In this document: piece by piece, positions 22,401 through 32,232 of the stretch | How the letters are laid out: the number at the start of each line of letters is the position of its first letter | How positions within the stretch are numbered: position 1 is the stretch's first letter | From: Anolis sagrei | Lineage: Eukaryota; Chordata; Lepidosauria; Squamata; Anolidae | DNA length: 64,000 nucleotides | Assembly (NCBI RefSeq): GCF_037176765.1 | Contig: NC_090025.1 | Location: forward strand, 91,285,006 to 91,349,005 | Reading direction: 5' to 3' | Notes under the pieces: generated by a model | Database searches by the model: none | The model's input: the letters and a program-made list of their open reading frames with translations, nothing else | What the model was told of the DNA's origin: nothing | Made by a program: the position numbers and the translations under genes

Positions 22401-24938
22401 ATTCCGATTAGTCATTGGCAGATCGAACCTTGTATTCTCTTTTCCAAAACTTCACTGAAGTCACTTTGAAAAGCATTTGATATTTGGCCTGGATTTACTG
22501 ATAAAACGCAATCCGATCTGAAACTTCTTGTGACACTTCTTTGCCCTATTATAACATCTTCTAACTGATAAGGAACTTTCATTACATGCTGGAGGTATGG
22601 ATAAAAGCATTGACTAGTTTGGAACCCTAAAACATAAACATCCCATGGAAAACTACTGTATATTCTGGCATATAAGACGACTGGGCGTATAAGATGACCC
22701 CCAACTTTTCCAGTTAAAATATAGAATTTGGGATATATTCGCCGTATAAGACTACCCCTCTTCCAATGCATACTAAATAAAAATTTTAAAAGCATCAGAT
22801 TTGATTTCAATATGGTAATTTTCCTATAACTGTACCTCCTTCTCTGCCTCTCAGATCTCGCAGATGCACACATGCGCACCTGCACCACTTCACTGCAGTC
22901 TTCAGGAGCGAGATCTGAGAGGCAGAGGATGGTAATAGGATACAAGGGTGGTAAAAGAGGTGGTTTTTCCGGGCCCAGAGCCACTCTATCTCTTTTTTCC
23001 ATATCCCGGATGCCCCGGACGCCTGCAGTTTGCTCCACCCTTCACTTACACCTTTCTGGTGAGGCACCCCTTCACCTCACCATCGGGACCGCATTAAGTC
23101 CACGAATCCTGATGAATTGATTTTCTTCTACCATACTTGTACAGTGTTGCCGTTAATGCGAAAGCATTAAGGGCGACACTGTACAAGTACGGTAGAAGAA
23201 AATACAGTTGCTGCATATGGCAGGGGCCATTTTTGAGCTTCCCCCACCATATGCGGCAACTACAGATTCTCCAATCCGATTGGAAGTTTCAGCACCCACT
23301 CTATAAGATGACTCCCATGTATAAGACTACTCCAGTGTATAAGACTACTCCCGCGTATAAGACTACCCCCGCGATAAGACTACTCCTGCGTATAAGACGA
23401 CCCCTGACTTTTGAGAATATTTTCTTGGGTTAAAAAATAGTCTTATATACCAGAATATATGGTAATTCTCAAAGTGCATGTTTAAAACTGTTGCATTTTA
23501 AGTTAGGGAAAACCCTGATGGGTTTACATCTAAGCAAGCAAAAACAAGAAGAGCCTGATCTTTAGATAAATACGACATCCTTCATAGTGCATTCACTCAC
23601 ATCAATGTTTACTCAGAAGTAAGTCCCACTTAGTTCAACAAGGTAATGCGCATAAGATTCCAACCTTGTAGCACAAACCTTTGTGTGTCTACTCAGGAGT
23701 ATGTTCTCTTGAACCCAATGGGTTGAATCCAGAGTTAGTTACACTGTAAGCCCCCCTCCCCCACCTCAATGAAAAGACTAGAATTTAAATTATTACTAAT
23801 CCAAAGCCCACTTATTTAAATGGATCGGTTCTAAGGATGACTAACTCTGGGAACTACCCAAGGGGAGTTCCTCCTAAGTCAGCAGGCATCGAGCTGCAGC
23901 CTTGAAAGCACAAACAGCAGCAAGAACCATCAGTGTGCTCTGTTCATAAAGATATTTAACAGCTACAAGTATATATATAATGGACATGAAAATATGAATA
24001 AATGTAGTGATGAAACTTACTGTCAGTTTCAGATGCTCGGGCAATAAATCTTTCAGTTGTGCAATGCACTCATTAATCCTGTCCCGTCTTTTCTTCTCAA
24101 TTAATCTATGTGGTAGTTTGTATGTGTCCTAAGCCGGGAGGGAAAAAGGACAAGTCATTAATATTTATTCTAACTGTCCATCAGTATTCAAGAAAAGATC
24201 CAGCCAGGCTTTCTCCTCGTTTCAAGATAAAACTTATTCCATACTCCCCGTTCCCAGTAAACATCCAATTGTGATTATATATAGAGAGGGGGGAAGGGAG
24301 GAAGAGCGAGAGAGCTGTTTGGCAATGGAATATGCTGTCTTCGAGTGTGGTGGAGCCTCCTTCTCTGGAAGCATTTAAGCAGAGGCTGGATTGCCTTCTG
24401 TTTAAAGGGGCTTTGGTTGCATATTCCTAAACTGCATATGGGGTTGGACTGGATGGCCCTTGAGGTCTCTTCCAACTCTAGGATTCTATGATTCAAAATG
24501 AAGGAGACCCTTATCATGTTGTGAATCTATATAAATAATAAAGTAATGTTCGTTTGTGGGATTAACATAACTCAAAAACCACTGGACAAATTGACACCAA
24601 ATTTGGACACAATACACCTATCAGGCCCACAAGTGACCATCACTCATAGAAACACTGAAAAACACAGTGGAAGGGACTTCAAAAGCCAAAAAATAAAAAT
24701 AAAATGCAAAACCACATATATACACATATAAACATACATACACACACAAAACACATATACACAGACTGGGCCACAGCAACATGTGGCAGGGGACGGCTAG
24801 TATATATAATACACACACACAATATTTATTATACTATATATGTTCCTAAATGGCAGGGTGTTGGACTGGATGGCCCTAAGGGTCTCTTCCAACTTTAAGA
24901 TTCTTTGATTCAAACTGAAGGAGACTCTTATAATGTTG

Positions 24939-24987
<49 letters not shown>

Positions 24988-26387
24988 GTTTGTGTGTATC
25001 CCAACACACACACATATAATATTTATTATACTATATATGTTCCTAAATGGCAGGGCATTGGACTGGATGGCCCTTGGTGTCTCTCCCAGCTCTAGGATTC
25101 TGTAATATATATACATACATTCATACATATATGTTGTGAATGTGTGTGTGTATATATCCCTGCAGGAAAAAATATTCCATCTAAACATTAGGAAGAACGT
25201 TCTGGTGATGTCCTGTTGTGTGTGTGTGTATTATAATACAACATACAGTATAATAAATATTATATATATTATCTCAAATATTTCTTATACTGTATATTAT
25301 ATTATATTTTACTATACACACACACATATATAAACAAACCCAACAGGAAGTAGTCAGGACCTTCTTCCTAATGATTAGATGGAATATTTGGAATATTTTG
25401 AATATTCAATTATTTTTGAATAATTGAATACATTAAAATTTTAAATATTAATAGTAATTTTAAATTAATTAAGATTGTAATATATATATGCTGTCAGATA
25501 GATAAATAAAAGTATTAAAAATATTTCAATGAAAAATAATTGAATACTCAAAAGGTTTTTTGAAAATATTTCATATGTATATCAATATAGATAAGAAATA
25601 TTAAAAGAACATTTTGAACATTCATTAAAGTAGTTAAAATAGGAATTTTAAAATGTTCAATACTAAAGTGTTATAGATATATTACAATCATAATTAATTT
25701 TAAATTATTATTAACATTTAAATGTTAATGTATCCAATCTATTTTTTGAAATGCTATAAAGAGATTTTGAAAATTAAATTCTTTTTAATGAAATATTGTG
25801 AATATTTTAAAATATGATTTTAAAACGTTTTAAATATTAAAATATTTCTTATACATTATATTGTATTGAATTATATTGCAAATATATGCCTCCCTCCACC
25901 CACCCTATGTTCTCGCTCTCTTTGAACCCCGCCAGTCCCAACCCCTGCCTGGGGGACCCCAAGAAACTTGTCTCTTACTTGTCCCACTTACAAAAGCCCT
26001 TTGTCTCACCCTGGTCATTCCACAGATATATCAACCCCTTTTTCCCCATTTCGAGCAGACCTCACCTCTGAGGATGCTTGCCATAGATGCAGGCGAAACG
26101 TCAGGAGAGAATGCCTCTAGAACATGGCCATATAGCCCGAAAAAACCCACAAGAACTGAACTTGTCTCTTACCTTGCTGTCATCCCGCTTCATGCCCCTC
26201 TTGGGCTTGCACAGGTACAAGGAGGGGTAATCCATCCTGCAAAGGGAAGGGGAGAGAAAAGGGAGACGGTGACTGTTCCATCCCTGGCCGGTCCAAGGCT
26301 GGAAGGTTTGGAGTGGGCAAACCTCCCTCCGGGCGCTGCTTACCCGAGGAAGTCCCGGGGCTCCAGCACGGCTCTGCCTTCCTCCAT
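17834..26387 (-). CDS. BHLHE41: BHLHE41 (DEC2/SHARP1) transcriptional repressor, five coding exons
   Basis: DEC2 is a nuclear basic helix-loop-helix-Orange repressor that binds E-boxes (CACGTG) and damps CLOCK:BMAL1-driven transcription. The coding exons on the minus strand are 26387-26344, 26236-26173, 24128-24021, 22378-22267 and 18777-17834. All introns have GT-AG ends, and the phases join cleanly into 423 residues. The start [15 protein letters not shown] matches the DEC2-type N-terminus. The bHLH spans about residues 43-100 with basic region [13 protein letters not shown]. The Orange domain is about residues 123-163 ([20 protein letters not shown]). [10 protein letters not shown] and [12 protein letters not shown] are family signatures, and [10 protein letters not shown] is a likely nuclear signal. 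[14 protein letters not shown] and the C-terminal part fit DEC2, not DEC1. Human DEC2 is about 482 residues; this copy lacks the long alanine runs. The stop is TGA at 17836-17834. Confidence 0.95.
18829..19067. mobile_element. Fold-back Penelope-derived unit with 12-bp target duplication
   Basis: The left arm starts at TTGTCAAAGGCTTTCATGGC and contains CTATATGGCCATGTTCTAGA. The right arm repeats that segment inverted and ends ACAACAACCC. AATATGATGATG flanks both sides (18817-18828 and 19068-19079). It lies in BHLHE41 intron 4, about 40 bp upstream of the last exon's acceptor. Confidence 0.8.
19233..19374. mobile_element. hAT-like palindromic MITE
   Basis: The ends CAGAGTTTCACAAACTGTGC and GCACAGTTTGAGAAACACTT are inverted repeats. 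The CR1 sequence resumes on both sides, but an 8-bp duplication cannot be matched cleanly. Confidence 0.7.
19440..19855. mobile_element. Two L2-type LINE 3' tails in opposite orientation
   Basis: At 19440-19690 an (AAT)n run and CCCAAGGGACTCGGAGCGGC form an L2-type 3' end on the minus strand. At about 19735-19855 CGCCCTGAGTCCCCTTCAGG followed by AAATAAATAA is a plus-strand L2-type end. Confidence 0.6.
20502..20643. mobile_element. Palindromic MITE
   Basis: The ends GCCCCTTCTACACTGCCATA and TATGGCAGTGTAGAAGGGGT are inverted repeats. The interior repeats TTTGAACTGGATTATATGAG. It is one of four copies in the window. Confidence 0.8.
20700..20890 (-). mobile_element. tRNA-derived SINE, reverse orientation
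   Basis: The plus strand contains AAGGTCACCCAGTGGCTGAG and GGGGATTTGATCTCCAGAAT, the reverse of a tRNA-type B-box region, with the family 3' part at the left. Several substitutions indicate age. Confidence 0.6.
21010..21190 (+). mobile_element. L2-type LINE 3' end
   Basis: CCCCGAGTCCCTTCGGGGAG followed by GGCGGGGTAGAAAAATAAAG and a TTC-rich tail is the 3' end of an L2-type copy. Confidence 0.7.
21265..21965 (-). mobile_element. CR1 LINE 3' end, two overlapping copies
   Basis: CR1 3' sequence runs in reverse from about 21965 to the tail at 21422 (ATAGAATCATAGAATCAAAG). A second short CR1 tail lies at 21265-21345. The minus strand encodes the CR1 C-terminus with [20 protein letters not shown] and [18 protein letters not shown]. 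It lies in BHLHE41 intron 4, in sense orientation with the gene. Confidence 0.85.
22655..23462. mobile_element. Second GTATAAGAC-rich TIR element, in BHLHE41 intron 3
   Basis: The ends are ACTGTATATTCTGGCATATA and TATATACCAGAATATATGGT. The right third holds six or more CGTATAAGACTAC-type words in tandem (about 23305-23400). A segment around 23135-23205 is also self-complementary. Confidence 0.7.
24303..24515 (+). mobile_element. CR1 LINE 3' end in BHLHE41 intron 2
   Basis: GTGTGGTGGAGCCTCCTTCT through GGTTGGACTGGATGGCCCTT to a GGATTCTATGATTC tail is a CR1 3' end. Two related CR1 tails follow at 24840-24915 and 25035-25110. Confidence 0.8.
24526..24800 (+). mobile_element. Short complete non-autonomous Helitron, 275 bp
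   Basis: The element starts TCTATATAAATAATAAAG after an A at 24525 and ends CTAG before a T at 24801. A GCCAC...GTGGC hairpin lies nine bases before CTAG. Helitrons insert between A and T without duplication, as seen. It sits in BHLHE41 intron 2 and has no coding capacity. Confidence 0.85.
24940..24982. repeat. (TA)n microsatellite
   Basis: About 20 uninterrupted TA units are seen between two CR1 tails. Confidence 0.9.
25370..25870. repeat. AT-rich fold-back repeat, BHLHE41 intron 2
   Basis: The sequence contains ATTTCAATGAAAAATAATTG and TATGTATATCAATATAGATA, shared with AT-rich inverted repeats at 28795-29055 and 31440-31610. The family consists of complementary AT-rich arms with a GATATAGATAAG-like core. 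Its class is unknown. Confidence 0.6.
26040..26155 (+). mobile_element. Penelope-like element 3' arm
   Basis: GATGCTTGCCATAGATGCAG, then CGTCAGGAGAGAATGCCTCT and CATGGCCATATAGCCCG, form one arm of the Penelope-derived repeat. It ends about 18 bp from the exon 2 splice donor of BHLHE41. Confidence 0.75.
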
Positions 26388-26890
26388 GCCGGGAAGCCGC
26401 TTCCTCTTCGGATCCTGGCGCTGTCTGGGCAGATCGCGGGGCACCAGAGTGGCACATGCAGTTGTAGGAGAGCCGGGTTGGGAGAGCAGGAGGGGAGGAG
26501 AGAGCGCGGAGGGAGTTTGGATCCCCTCCCTCCCTCCTCCCCCCCCCCCCCGTTTCTCTCTGCCCACTCCTGCGCCTCGCCCCCCTCCCCTCCCCTCCCC
26601 AGCCCTACACGCCTTTGGCGCTGCCGGGTGCGTGGTTTGCCCGCAGGACACGCGCCTCGCCCGACAGACCAGCACCCGGCGCACGTGCGGAACGTACCAA
26701 GCGGTGGGGGGGGGGGGGGGGAGGGAAGGGAAGGGACAACGCGCCACTTTGGGCGAAGTCCTGTCTTCTTTCTCCAAGGGGGTCCCTTGTCTAGCCCCAG
26801 ATCTCTCCCGGAGAAAGAGATGGATAAGCAGCGATGGTCGACCAAAACGAAGCTACGCCCCACAGAGTTGGACCCTTGCTCGCTGCCTAA
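26388..26890 (-). promoter_or_regulatory. BHLHE41: BHLHE41 promoter / 5' UTR, CpG-rich, with E-box
   Basis: The 500 bases upstream of the start codon are GC- and CpG-rich with CCCCTCCCCTCCCC-type boxes and no repeat until 26899. A perfect CACGTG E-box lies at 26682-26687, about 295 bp upstream of the ATG. DEC genes are known to be driven by CLOCK:BMAL1 and to repress themselves through such sites, so this is a plausible clock element. No TATA box was obvious. A poly-G run at about 26706-26721 lies next to the E-box. Confidence 0.7.
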
Positions 26891-26898
26891 TAGATAGA

Positions 26899-27640
26899 TG
26901 TTGTTGTTGTTCATTCGTTAAGTCGTCTCCAACTCTTCGTGACCTCATGGACCAGCCCACGCCAGAGCTCCCTGTTGGCCGTCACCACCCCCAGCTCCTT
27001 CAGGATCAGTCCGGTCACTTCAAGGATGCCATCCATCCATCTTGCCCTTGGTCGTTGTTGTTCTTCATTCGTTCAGTCGTCTCCGACTCTTTGTGACCTC
27101 ATGGACCAGCCCACGCCAGAGCTCCCTGTCGGCCGTCACCACCCCCAGCTCCTTCAAGGTCAGTCCAGTCACTTCAAGGATGCCATCCATCCATCTTGCC
27201 CTTGGTCGTTGTTGTTGTTGTTCATTCGTTCAGTCGTCTCCGACTCTTCTCGTGACCTCATGGACCAGCCCACACCAGAGCTCCCTGTCGGCCGTCACCA
27301 CCCCCAGCTCCCTCAAGGTCAGTCCAGTCACTTCAAAGATGCCGTCCATCCATCTTGCCCTTGGTTGTTGTTGTTCATTCGTTCAGTCGTCTCCGACTCT
27401 TCGTGATCGCATGGACCAGCCCACGCCAGAGCTCCCTGTTGGCCGTCACCACCCCCAGCTCCTTCAAGGTCAGTCCAGTCACTTCAAAGATGCCGTCCAT
27501 CCATCTTGCCCTTGGTTGTTGTTGTTGTTCATTCGATCAGTCGTCTCCGACTCTTCGTGATCTCATGGACCAGCCCACGCCAGAGCTCCCTGTTGGCCGT
27601 CACCACCCCCAGCTCCCTCAAGGTCAGTCCAGTCACTTCT
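26899..27640 (-). repeat. Tandem array of the BovB 3' tail, about five units of 150-158 bp
   Basis: Units start near 26899, 27050, 27208, 27364 and 27516, each at GTTGTTGTT...CATTCGTTCAGTCG. Each continues through GGACCAGCCCACGCCAGAGC to CCATCCATCTTGCCCTTGG. They differ by a few substitutions and by the number of GTT units. Confidence 0.9.
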
Positions 27641-27728
27641 TTTTTTTTTTTAAGATTTTATTTAAATACAATAATAACTTACAAAATAGACAAAACCCAA
27701 AACTGAACATTTTACAAACACATAACCC
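27640..27728 (-). mobile_element. Short poly(A) retro-insertion with 15-bp target duplication
   Basis: On the minus strand an 89-bp piece ends in AATAAAATCTTAAAAAAA. CAGTCCAGTCACTTC flanks it at 27625-27639 and 27729-27743. A truncated L1 or L1-mobilised transcript fits; the source was not recognised. Confidence 0.8.
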
Positions 27729-27861
27729 CAGTCCAGTCACTTCAAGGATGCCATCCATCCATCTTGGCCTTGGTCGGCCCCTCTTCCTTTTGCCTTCCAC
27801 TTTCCCCAGCATAATTGTCTTCTCTAGGCTTTGCTGTCTCCTCATGATGTGGCCAAAGTAC

Positions 27862-28348
27862 TAGGGCTGGGCAACCATGGAGAAATTTGTTTCTAAACTC
27901 GATTCGTTTTTAGGGGGTTTTTGCATTTTTAAAAGAATTCCAAAATATTCTTTAAAAAAGTTCGATATTTACGAAATTTCGGAAATTACGAAACAATTTC
28001 GAAACAATAACGAATTGATTCATTAATGGCGGACGTGATTACGCAATACGCTAAAAAACCCTCCAAATGGGACAGGGGGAACTTCTGAAGCTTCCCTCTC
28101 CCTCTGTTGTTGACTATTGGTGTGATAATTTATTTTTTTATCACTGATAAAACAAACAACAACTATAACACTTGCACCAGACATACGGAAATAATAACGA
28201 AATAATAACGAAACAATTACGAAATAAATTTTAAAAATTCGTTTCAATTTTTAGTTGCTCCTGAATGGTTCAATATCGCTTCGTTATAAAAAAAAATAAC
28301 GAATTAATAACGAATTACGAAATTAACGAACGAAACCACCCAGCCCTA
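27862..28348. mobile_element. Non-autonomous hAT element inside BovB
   Basis: The ends TAGGGCTGGGCAACC and GGTGTTTCG-rich interior lead to a CCACCCAGCCCTA right end (inverted). The 8-bp duplication CAAAGTAC is exact (27854-27861 and 28349-28356). The interior is AT-rich with many CGAAA words. BovB sequence continues without loss across the site. Confidence 0.9.
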
Positions 28349-28749
28349 CAAAGTACTTCAACTTTGTCTCTAGTCTCCTTCCCTCCAGTGAGCAGTCAGG
28401 CTTTATTTCCTGGAGGATGGACTGGTTGGATCTTCTCGCAGTCCAAGGCACTCTCAGCACTTTCCTCCAGGACCACAGCTCAAAAGCATCGATCTTCCTT
28501 CACTCAGCCTTCCCTAAGGTCCAGCTCTCGCATCCGTAGGTGACTACAGGGAATACCATGGCTTTGACTAGGCGGATCTTTGTTGCCAGTCTGATGTCTC
28601 TACTCTTTATTATTTTATCGAGACTGGACATTGCTCTCCTCCCAAGAAGGAAGCGTCTTCTGATTTCCTGGCCACAGTCTGCATCTGCAGTAATCTTTGC
28701 GCCTAGAAATACAAAGTCTGTCACAGCCTCCACATTTTCTCCCTCTATA

Positions 28750-28754
28750 GATAT

Positions 28755-28798
<44 letters not shown>

Positions 28799-29055
28799 AG
28801 TATTAAAAAATATTGCAATGAAAAATAATTGAATATTCAAAAGGGTTTTTTTTAATATTTCATATGTATATCGATATAGATAAGAAATATTTTCAAAAAA
28901 CCTTTTGAATATTCAATTATTTTTCATTGAAATATTTTAATACTTCTATCTATCTATCTATCTATCTATATAGATAAGAAATGTTGTAAAAATCATTTTG
29001 AATATTCAATTATTTTTCATGAAAGTATATAAGAAAGGAATTTTAAAATGTTTAA
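28750..29055. repeat. GATA microsatellite flanked AT-rich inverted repeat
   Basis: (GATA)n at 28750-28797 is followed by an AT-rich inverted repeat of about 80 bp per arm centred near 28875. It closes with (CTAT)n at about 28946-28970. A further partial copy follows to 29055. Confidence 0.75.
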
Positions 29056-29057
29056 TA

Positions 29058-29137
29058 GTTGTAGGTTTCTTCGGGCTATATGGCCATGTTCTAGAGGCAT
29101 TCTGTCCTGACGTTTCACCTGCATCTATGGCAAGCAC
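29058..29137 (-). mobile_element. Penelope-like arm fragment
   Basis: TTGTAGGTTTCTTCGGGCTA and CATGTTCTAGAGGCATTCTG mark one arm of the Penelope-derived repeat, joined directly to a CR1 copy. Confidence 0.7.
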
Positions 29138-29138
29138 C

Positions 29139-29640
29139 ACAATTCAAGAGAGATATTGACAAGCTGGAATGTGTCCAGAGGAGGGTGACTAAAATGATCA
29201 AGGGTCTGGAGAACAAGCCCTATGAGGAGCGGCTTAGGGAACTGGGCATGTTTAGCCTGAAGAAGAGAAGGCTGAGAGGAGATATGATAGCCATGTATAA
29301 ATATGTGAGAGGAAGCCACAGGGAGGAGGGAGCAAGCTTGTTTTCTGCTTCCTTGGAGACTAGGACGCGGAACAATGGCTTCAAACCACAAGAAAGGAGG
29401 TTCCATCTGAACATGAGGAAGAACTTCCTGACTGTGAGAGCCGTTCAGCAGTGGAACTGTCTGCCCCGGAGTGTGGTGGAGGCTCCTTCTTTGGAAGCTT
29501 TTAAGCAGAGGCTGGGTGGCCATTTGTCAGGGGTGATTTGAATGCAGTATTCCTGCTTCTTGGCAGGGGGTTGGACTGGATGGCCCATGAGGTCTCTTCC
29601 AACTCTTTGATTCTATGATTCTAAGATAGGCGGCAGGCGA
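29139..29640 (+). mobile_element. CR1 LINE 3' part
   Basis: The plus strand encodes [20 protein letters not shown] onward to the CR1 C-terminus ([20 protein letters not shown]) in one open stretch of about 118 residues. It ends in TTTGATTCTATGATTCTA. It is 5'-truncated. Confidence 0.9.
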
Positions 29641-29859
29641 AGCGGCTTTGGGGCTGTGTCACCTGCCGCTTCCCTGGGCCCAGCCTGGCCTTCTCCTGCC
29701 TTCGGCTTAAAATTTGTTATGTTGGGCAAGTTTGCTCAAGGTGCATCTTTGGTGGGATTCAGTCCAGCCCTCCAGCAGTTTGATGGACAATGAACTGGCC
29801 CTCTGTTTAAAAGGTTTGAGGACCCCTGGACTACAACAAGTCTAAGTTCCTGTTTGGTG

Positions 29860-29990
29860 CCTGGATCCCCCTTTTCGCTTTTCAGAGGGACCCCCAGGGC
29901 CATCCAGTCTGAACTTTTTCTGCCAGGAAGGGAGGCACAATCAAAACCCTCCAGACAGATCATAGAATCTTAGAAAAAGAAGAAAAAAAC
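29860..29990 (-). mobile_element. CR1 LINE tail fragment
   Basis: CAGGGCCATCCAGTCTGAAC and CAGATCATAGAATCTTAG are the reverse of a CR1 3' end. Confidence 0.6.
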
Positions 29991-29999
29991 AAGAAAGCA

Positions 30000-31440
30000 T
30001 CCTCAGAGGTAGTGAGGTCTGTTGGAACTAGGAAAATTGGTTTATATATCTGTGGAATGACCAGGGTGAGACAAAGGACTCTTGTCTGTTGGAGCTAGGT
30101 GGGAATGTTTCAACTGACCACCTTGATTAGCATATAATGGCCTGGCAGTGCCTGGGGCAATCTTTTGTTGAGAGTTGATTAGATGTCCTGGTTTGTTTCC
30201 TCTCTGTTGTTTTGCTGTTGTGATTTCAGAGTTTTTTTAATATTGGTAGCCAGATTTTGTTCATTTTCATGGTTTCCTCCTTTCTGTTGAAATTGTCCAC
30301 ATGCTTGTGGATTTCAATGGCTTCTCTGTGTAGTCTGACATGGTGGTTGTTAGAGTGGCAGGAGCGGCTCAACCCATTACACAAAGTAAGCATTTGCAGT
30401 ATAGTTGATTTTGCCCAGGGACGCTCTTGAGGCGCTGTTGGGGGAAAATAGACCTTGACATATGCGAGTTGTAGTTACTGAGATGTATAGTTCACCTACA
30501 CTCAAAGAGCATTCTGAACTCCACCAATGATGGAATTGAACCAAATATGGCACACAGAACTCCCACGACGAACAGAAAATATATATCAGTGATTGGTTGG
30601 GGAGTTGGGGGGGGGGGCAAAATACTGTTTGCTTACCGTTGAAAATTACCTAGGACCACCTCTGGAGAGTGGTCCAGCATTTCTGTGTTCTCAAATAATA
30701 TGCTGTGTGCAGGCTGGTTCATCAGGTGCTCTGCTATGGCTGACTTCTAAAATTACAACAGCAAAACAGCAGAGAGGAAACAATCTGGGACATCTAATCA
30801 CCTCTCAACAAAAGATTGCCCCAGGCACTGCCAGGCCATCAAATGCTAATCAAGGTGGTCAGTTGAAACATTCCCACCTAGCTCCAACAGACAAGAGTTC
30901 TTGGTCCCACCCTGGTCATTCCACAGATATATAAGAGTCCTCGGTGGCACAGTGGGATTGTTTCCTCTCTGCTGTTTTGCTGTTGTAATTTTAGAAGTCA
31001 GCCATAGCAAAGCACCTGATGAACCAGCCTGGACACAGCATATTATTTGAGTACACAGAAATGCTGGACCACTCTCACAACCACCATGTCAGACTACACA
31101 GAGAAGCCATTGAAATCCACAAGCATGTGGAGAATTTCAACAGAAAGGAGAAAACCATGAAAATGAACAAAATCTGGCTACCAGTATTTAAAAACTCTAA
31201 AATTACAACAGCAAAGCAACAGAGGGGAAACAATCAGGCACATCTAATCACCTCTCAACAAAAGATTGCCCCAGATATATAAACCCTTTTTCCTAGTTCC
31301 AATAGACCTCACTACATCTGAGGATGCTTGCCATAGATGCAGGCAAAACGTCAGAAGAAAATGCCTCTAGAACATGGCCATATAGCCCCAAAAAACCTAC
31401 AACAACCCAGTGATTCCGGCCATGAAAGCTTTTGACAATA
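30000..31440. mobile_element. Penelope-like element with GIY-YIG-region remnant
   Basis: The left half (30000-30358) is in reverse orientation and the right half (30673-31440) is forward, so the copy is an inverted pair. At 31100-31190 the plus strand encodes LHREAIEIHKHVENFNRKEK and WLPVF, the conserved segment after the GIY-YIG endonuclease of Penelope-like elements. The right end is the CATGGCCATATAGCCCC arm. A hAT element (30359-30664) splits it. Confidence 0.75.
30359..30664. mobile_element. Short hAT-type element (CAGRGGCGGC family) inside Penelope
   Basis: It starts CAGGAGCGGCTCAACCCATT and ends ACCTAGGACCACCTCTG. The flanks TAGAGTGG (30351-30358) and GAGAGTGG (30665-30672) match at seven of eight bases. 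It is an internally deleted relative of 15044-15971. Confidence 0.85.
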
Positions 31441-31610
31441 CAAAAAATATTTCAATGAAAAATAATTGAATATTCAAAATGTTTTTTACAATATTTCTTA
31501 TGTATATCGATATAGATAAGAAATATTGTAAAAAACATTTTGAATATTCAATTATTTTTCATTAAAGTATGTAAAATAGGATTTTTAAAATATTTAATAC
31601 TAAAATATTA
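31440..31610. repeat. AT-rich inverted repeat
   Basis: The arms TGAATATTCAAAATGTTTTT and AAAAACATTTTGAATATTCA are complementary across a centre with TATATCGATATAGATAAG. It is the clearest copy of this family. Confidence 0.8.
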
Positions 31611-31614
31611 TATA

Positions 31615-32160
31615 TATTTATTTTATTTAGAGCTTTTATAACCCGATCTTCTCAACTTCCAAAGAGGGACTCAGACAGCTATCAGGCCAACAAGTGACCA
31701 TCACTCATAAAAACACTAAAAAACACAGGAGAAGAGACTTTAAAAGCCAAAAAATAAAAAATACATTACAACACATACGCAAAACCACATATACACACAA
31801 ACACACACATATATACTAATAATGTAATACAATATAATATACTGTATATGCATATATTTATAATATTATAATGTAATACAATATAATACTACTAATAATA
31901 ATACAATACTACTAATTATAATACAATATACTGATATTACAATATAATGGTATAGTATAATATAGTAATATATAATACTAATATTGTACTATGCTAATAA
32001 TATAATATATTGTATGTACATATATTTTGTAAGCTGCTCTGAGTCCCCTTCGGGATGAGAAGGGCGGCATAGAAATGTCGTAAATAAATAAATAGACATA
32101 TACACAAATATATACACACAAAGAGCACATACACAGACTGGACCACAGCAATAGTGGCAG

Positions 32161-32202
<42 letters not shown>

Positions 32203-32230
32203 TTTAAAATTTTAATGTATGCAATATATA
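31615..32230. mobile_element. Decayed Helitron and L2-tail mixture
   Basis: CAAGTGACCATCACTCATAA and CAAAAGCCAAAAAATAAA-like words match the Helitron at 24526. The hairpin CCACAGCAATAGTGG at about 32141 is its 3' end without the CTAG. Between them lies an L2-type end (about 32025-32090). A (TA)n run at 32168-32203 closes the block. Confidence 0.5.
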
Positions 32231-32232
32231 TA

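Larger units (their letters stand above)
26899..28748 (-). mobile_element. RTE-BovB LINE copy with tail array and two insertions
   Basis: From 28748 leftward the minus strand encodes the BovB RT C-terminus (EAVTDFVFLGAKITADADCG, then KAMVFPVVTYGCESWTLGKA). It runs into the BovB 3' region and ends at 26899 beside the BHLHE41 promoter. It is interrupted by a hAT element (27862-28348) and a short poly(A) insertion (27640-27728). The last part is a tandem array of tails. Confidence 0.85.

Noticed and set aside
17834-26387. BHLHE40 (DEC1) instead of BHLHE41
   Set aside because: The N-terminus, the YLSRFESW Orange segment, the C-terminal FPCLSSVL block and the SSPN neighbour all fit DEC2.
25876-27096. 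406-codon open frame on the plus strand over the BHLHE41 promoter
   Set aside because: It crosses exons 1 and 2 in antisense, a Penelope arm and the BovB array, and has no recognisable domain.
26899-27640. Regularly spaced repeats resembling a CRISPR array
   Set aside because: Units are contiguous BovB tails of about 155 bp in a vertebrate genome; there are no spacers.
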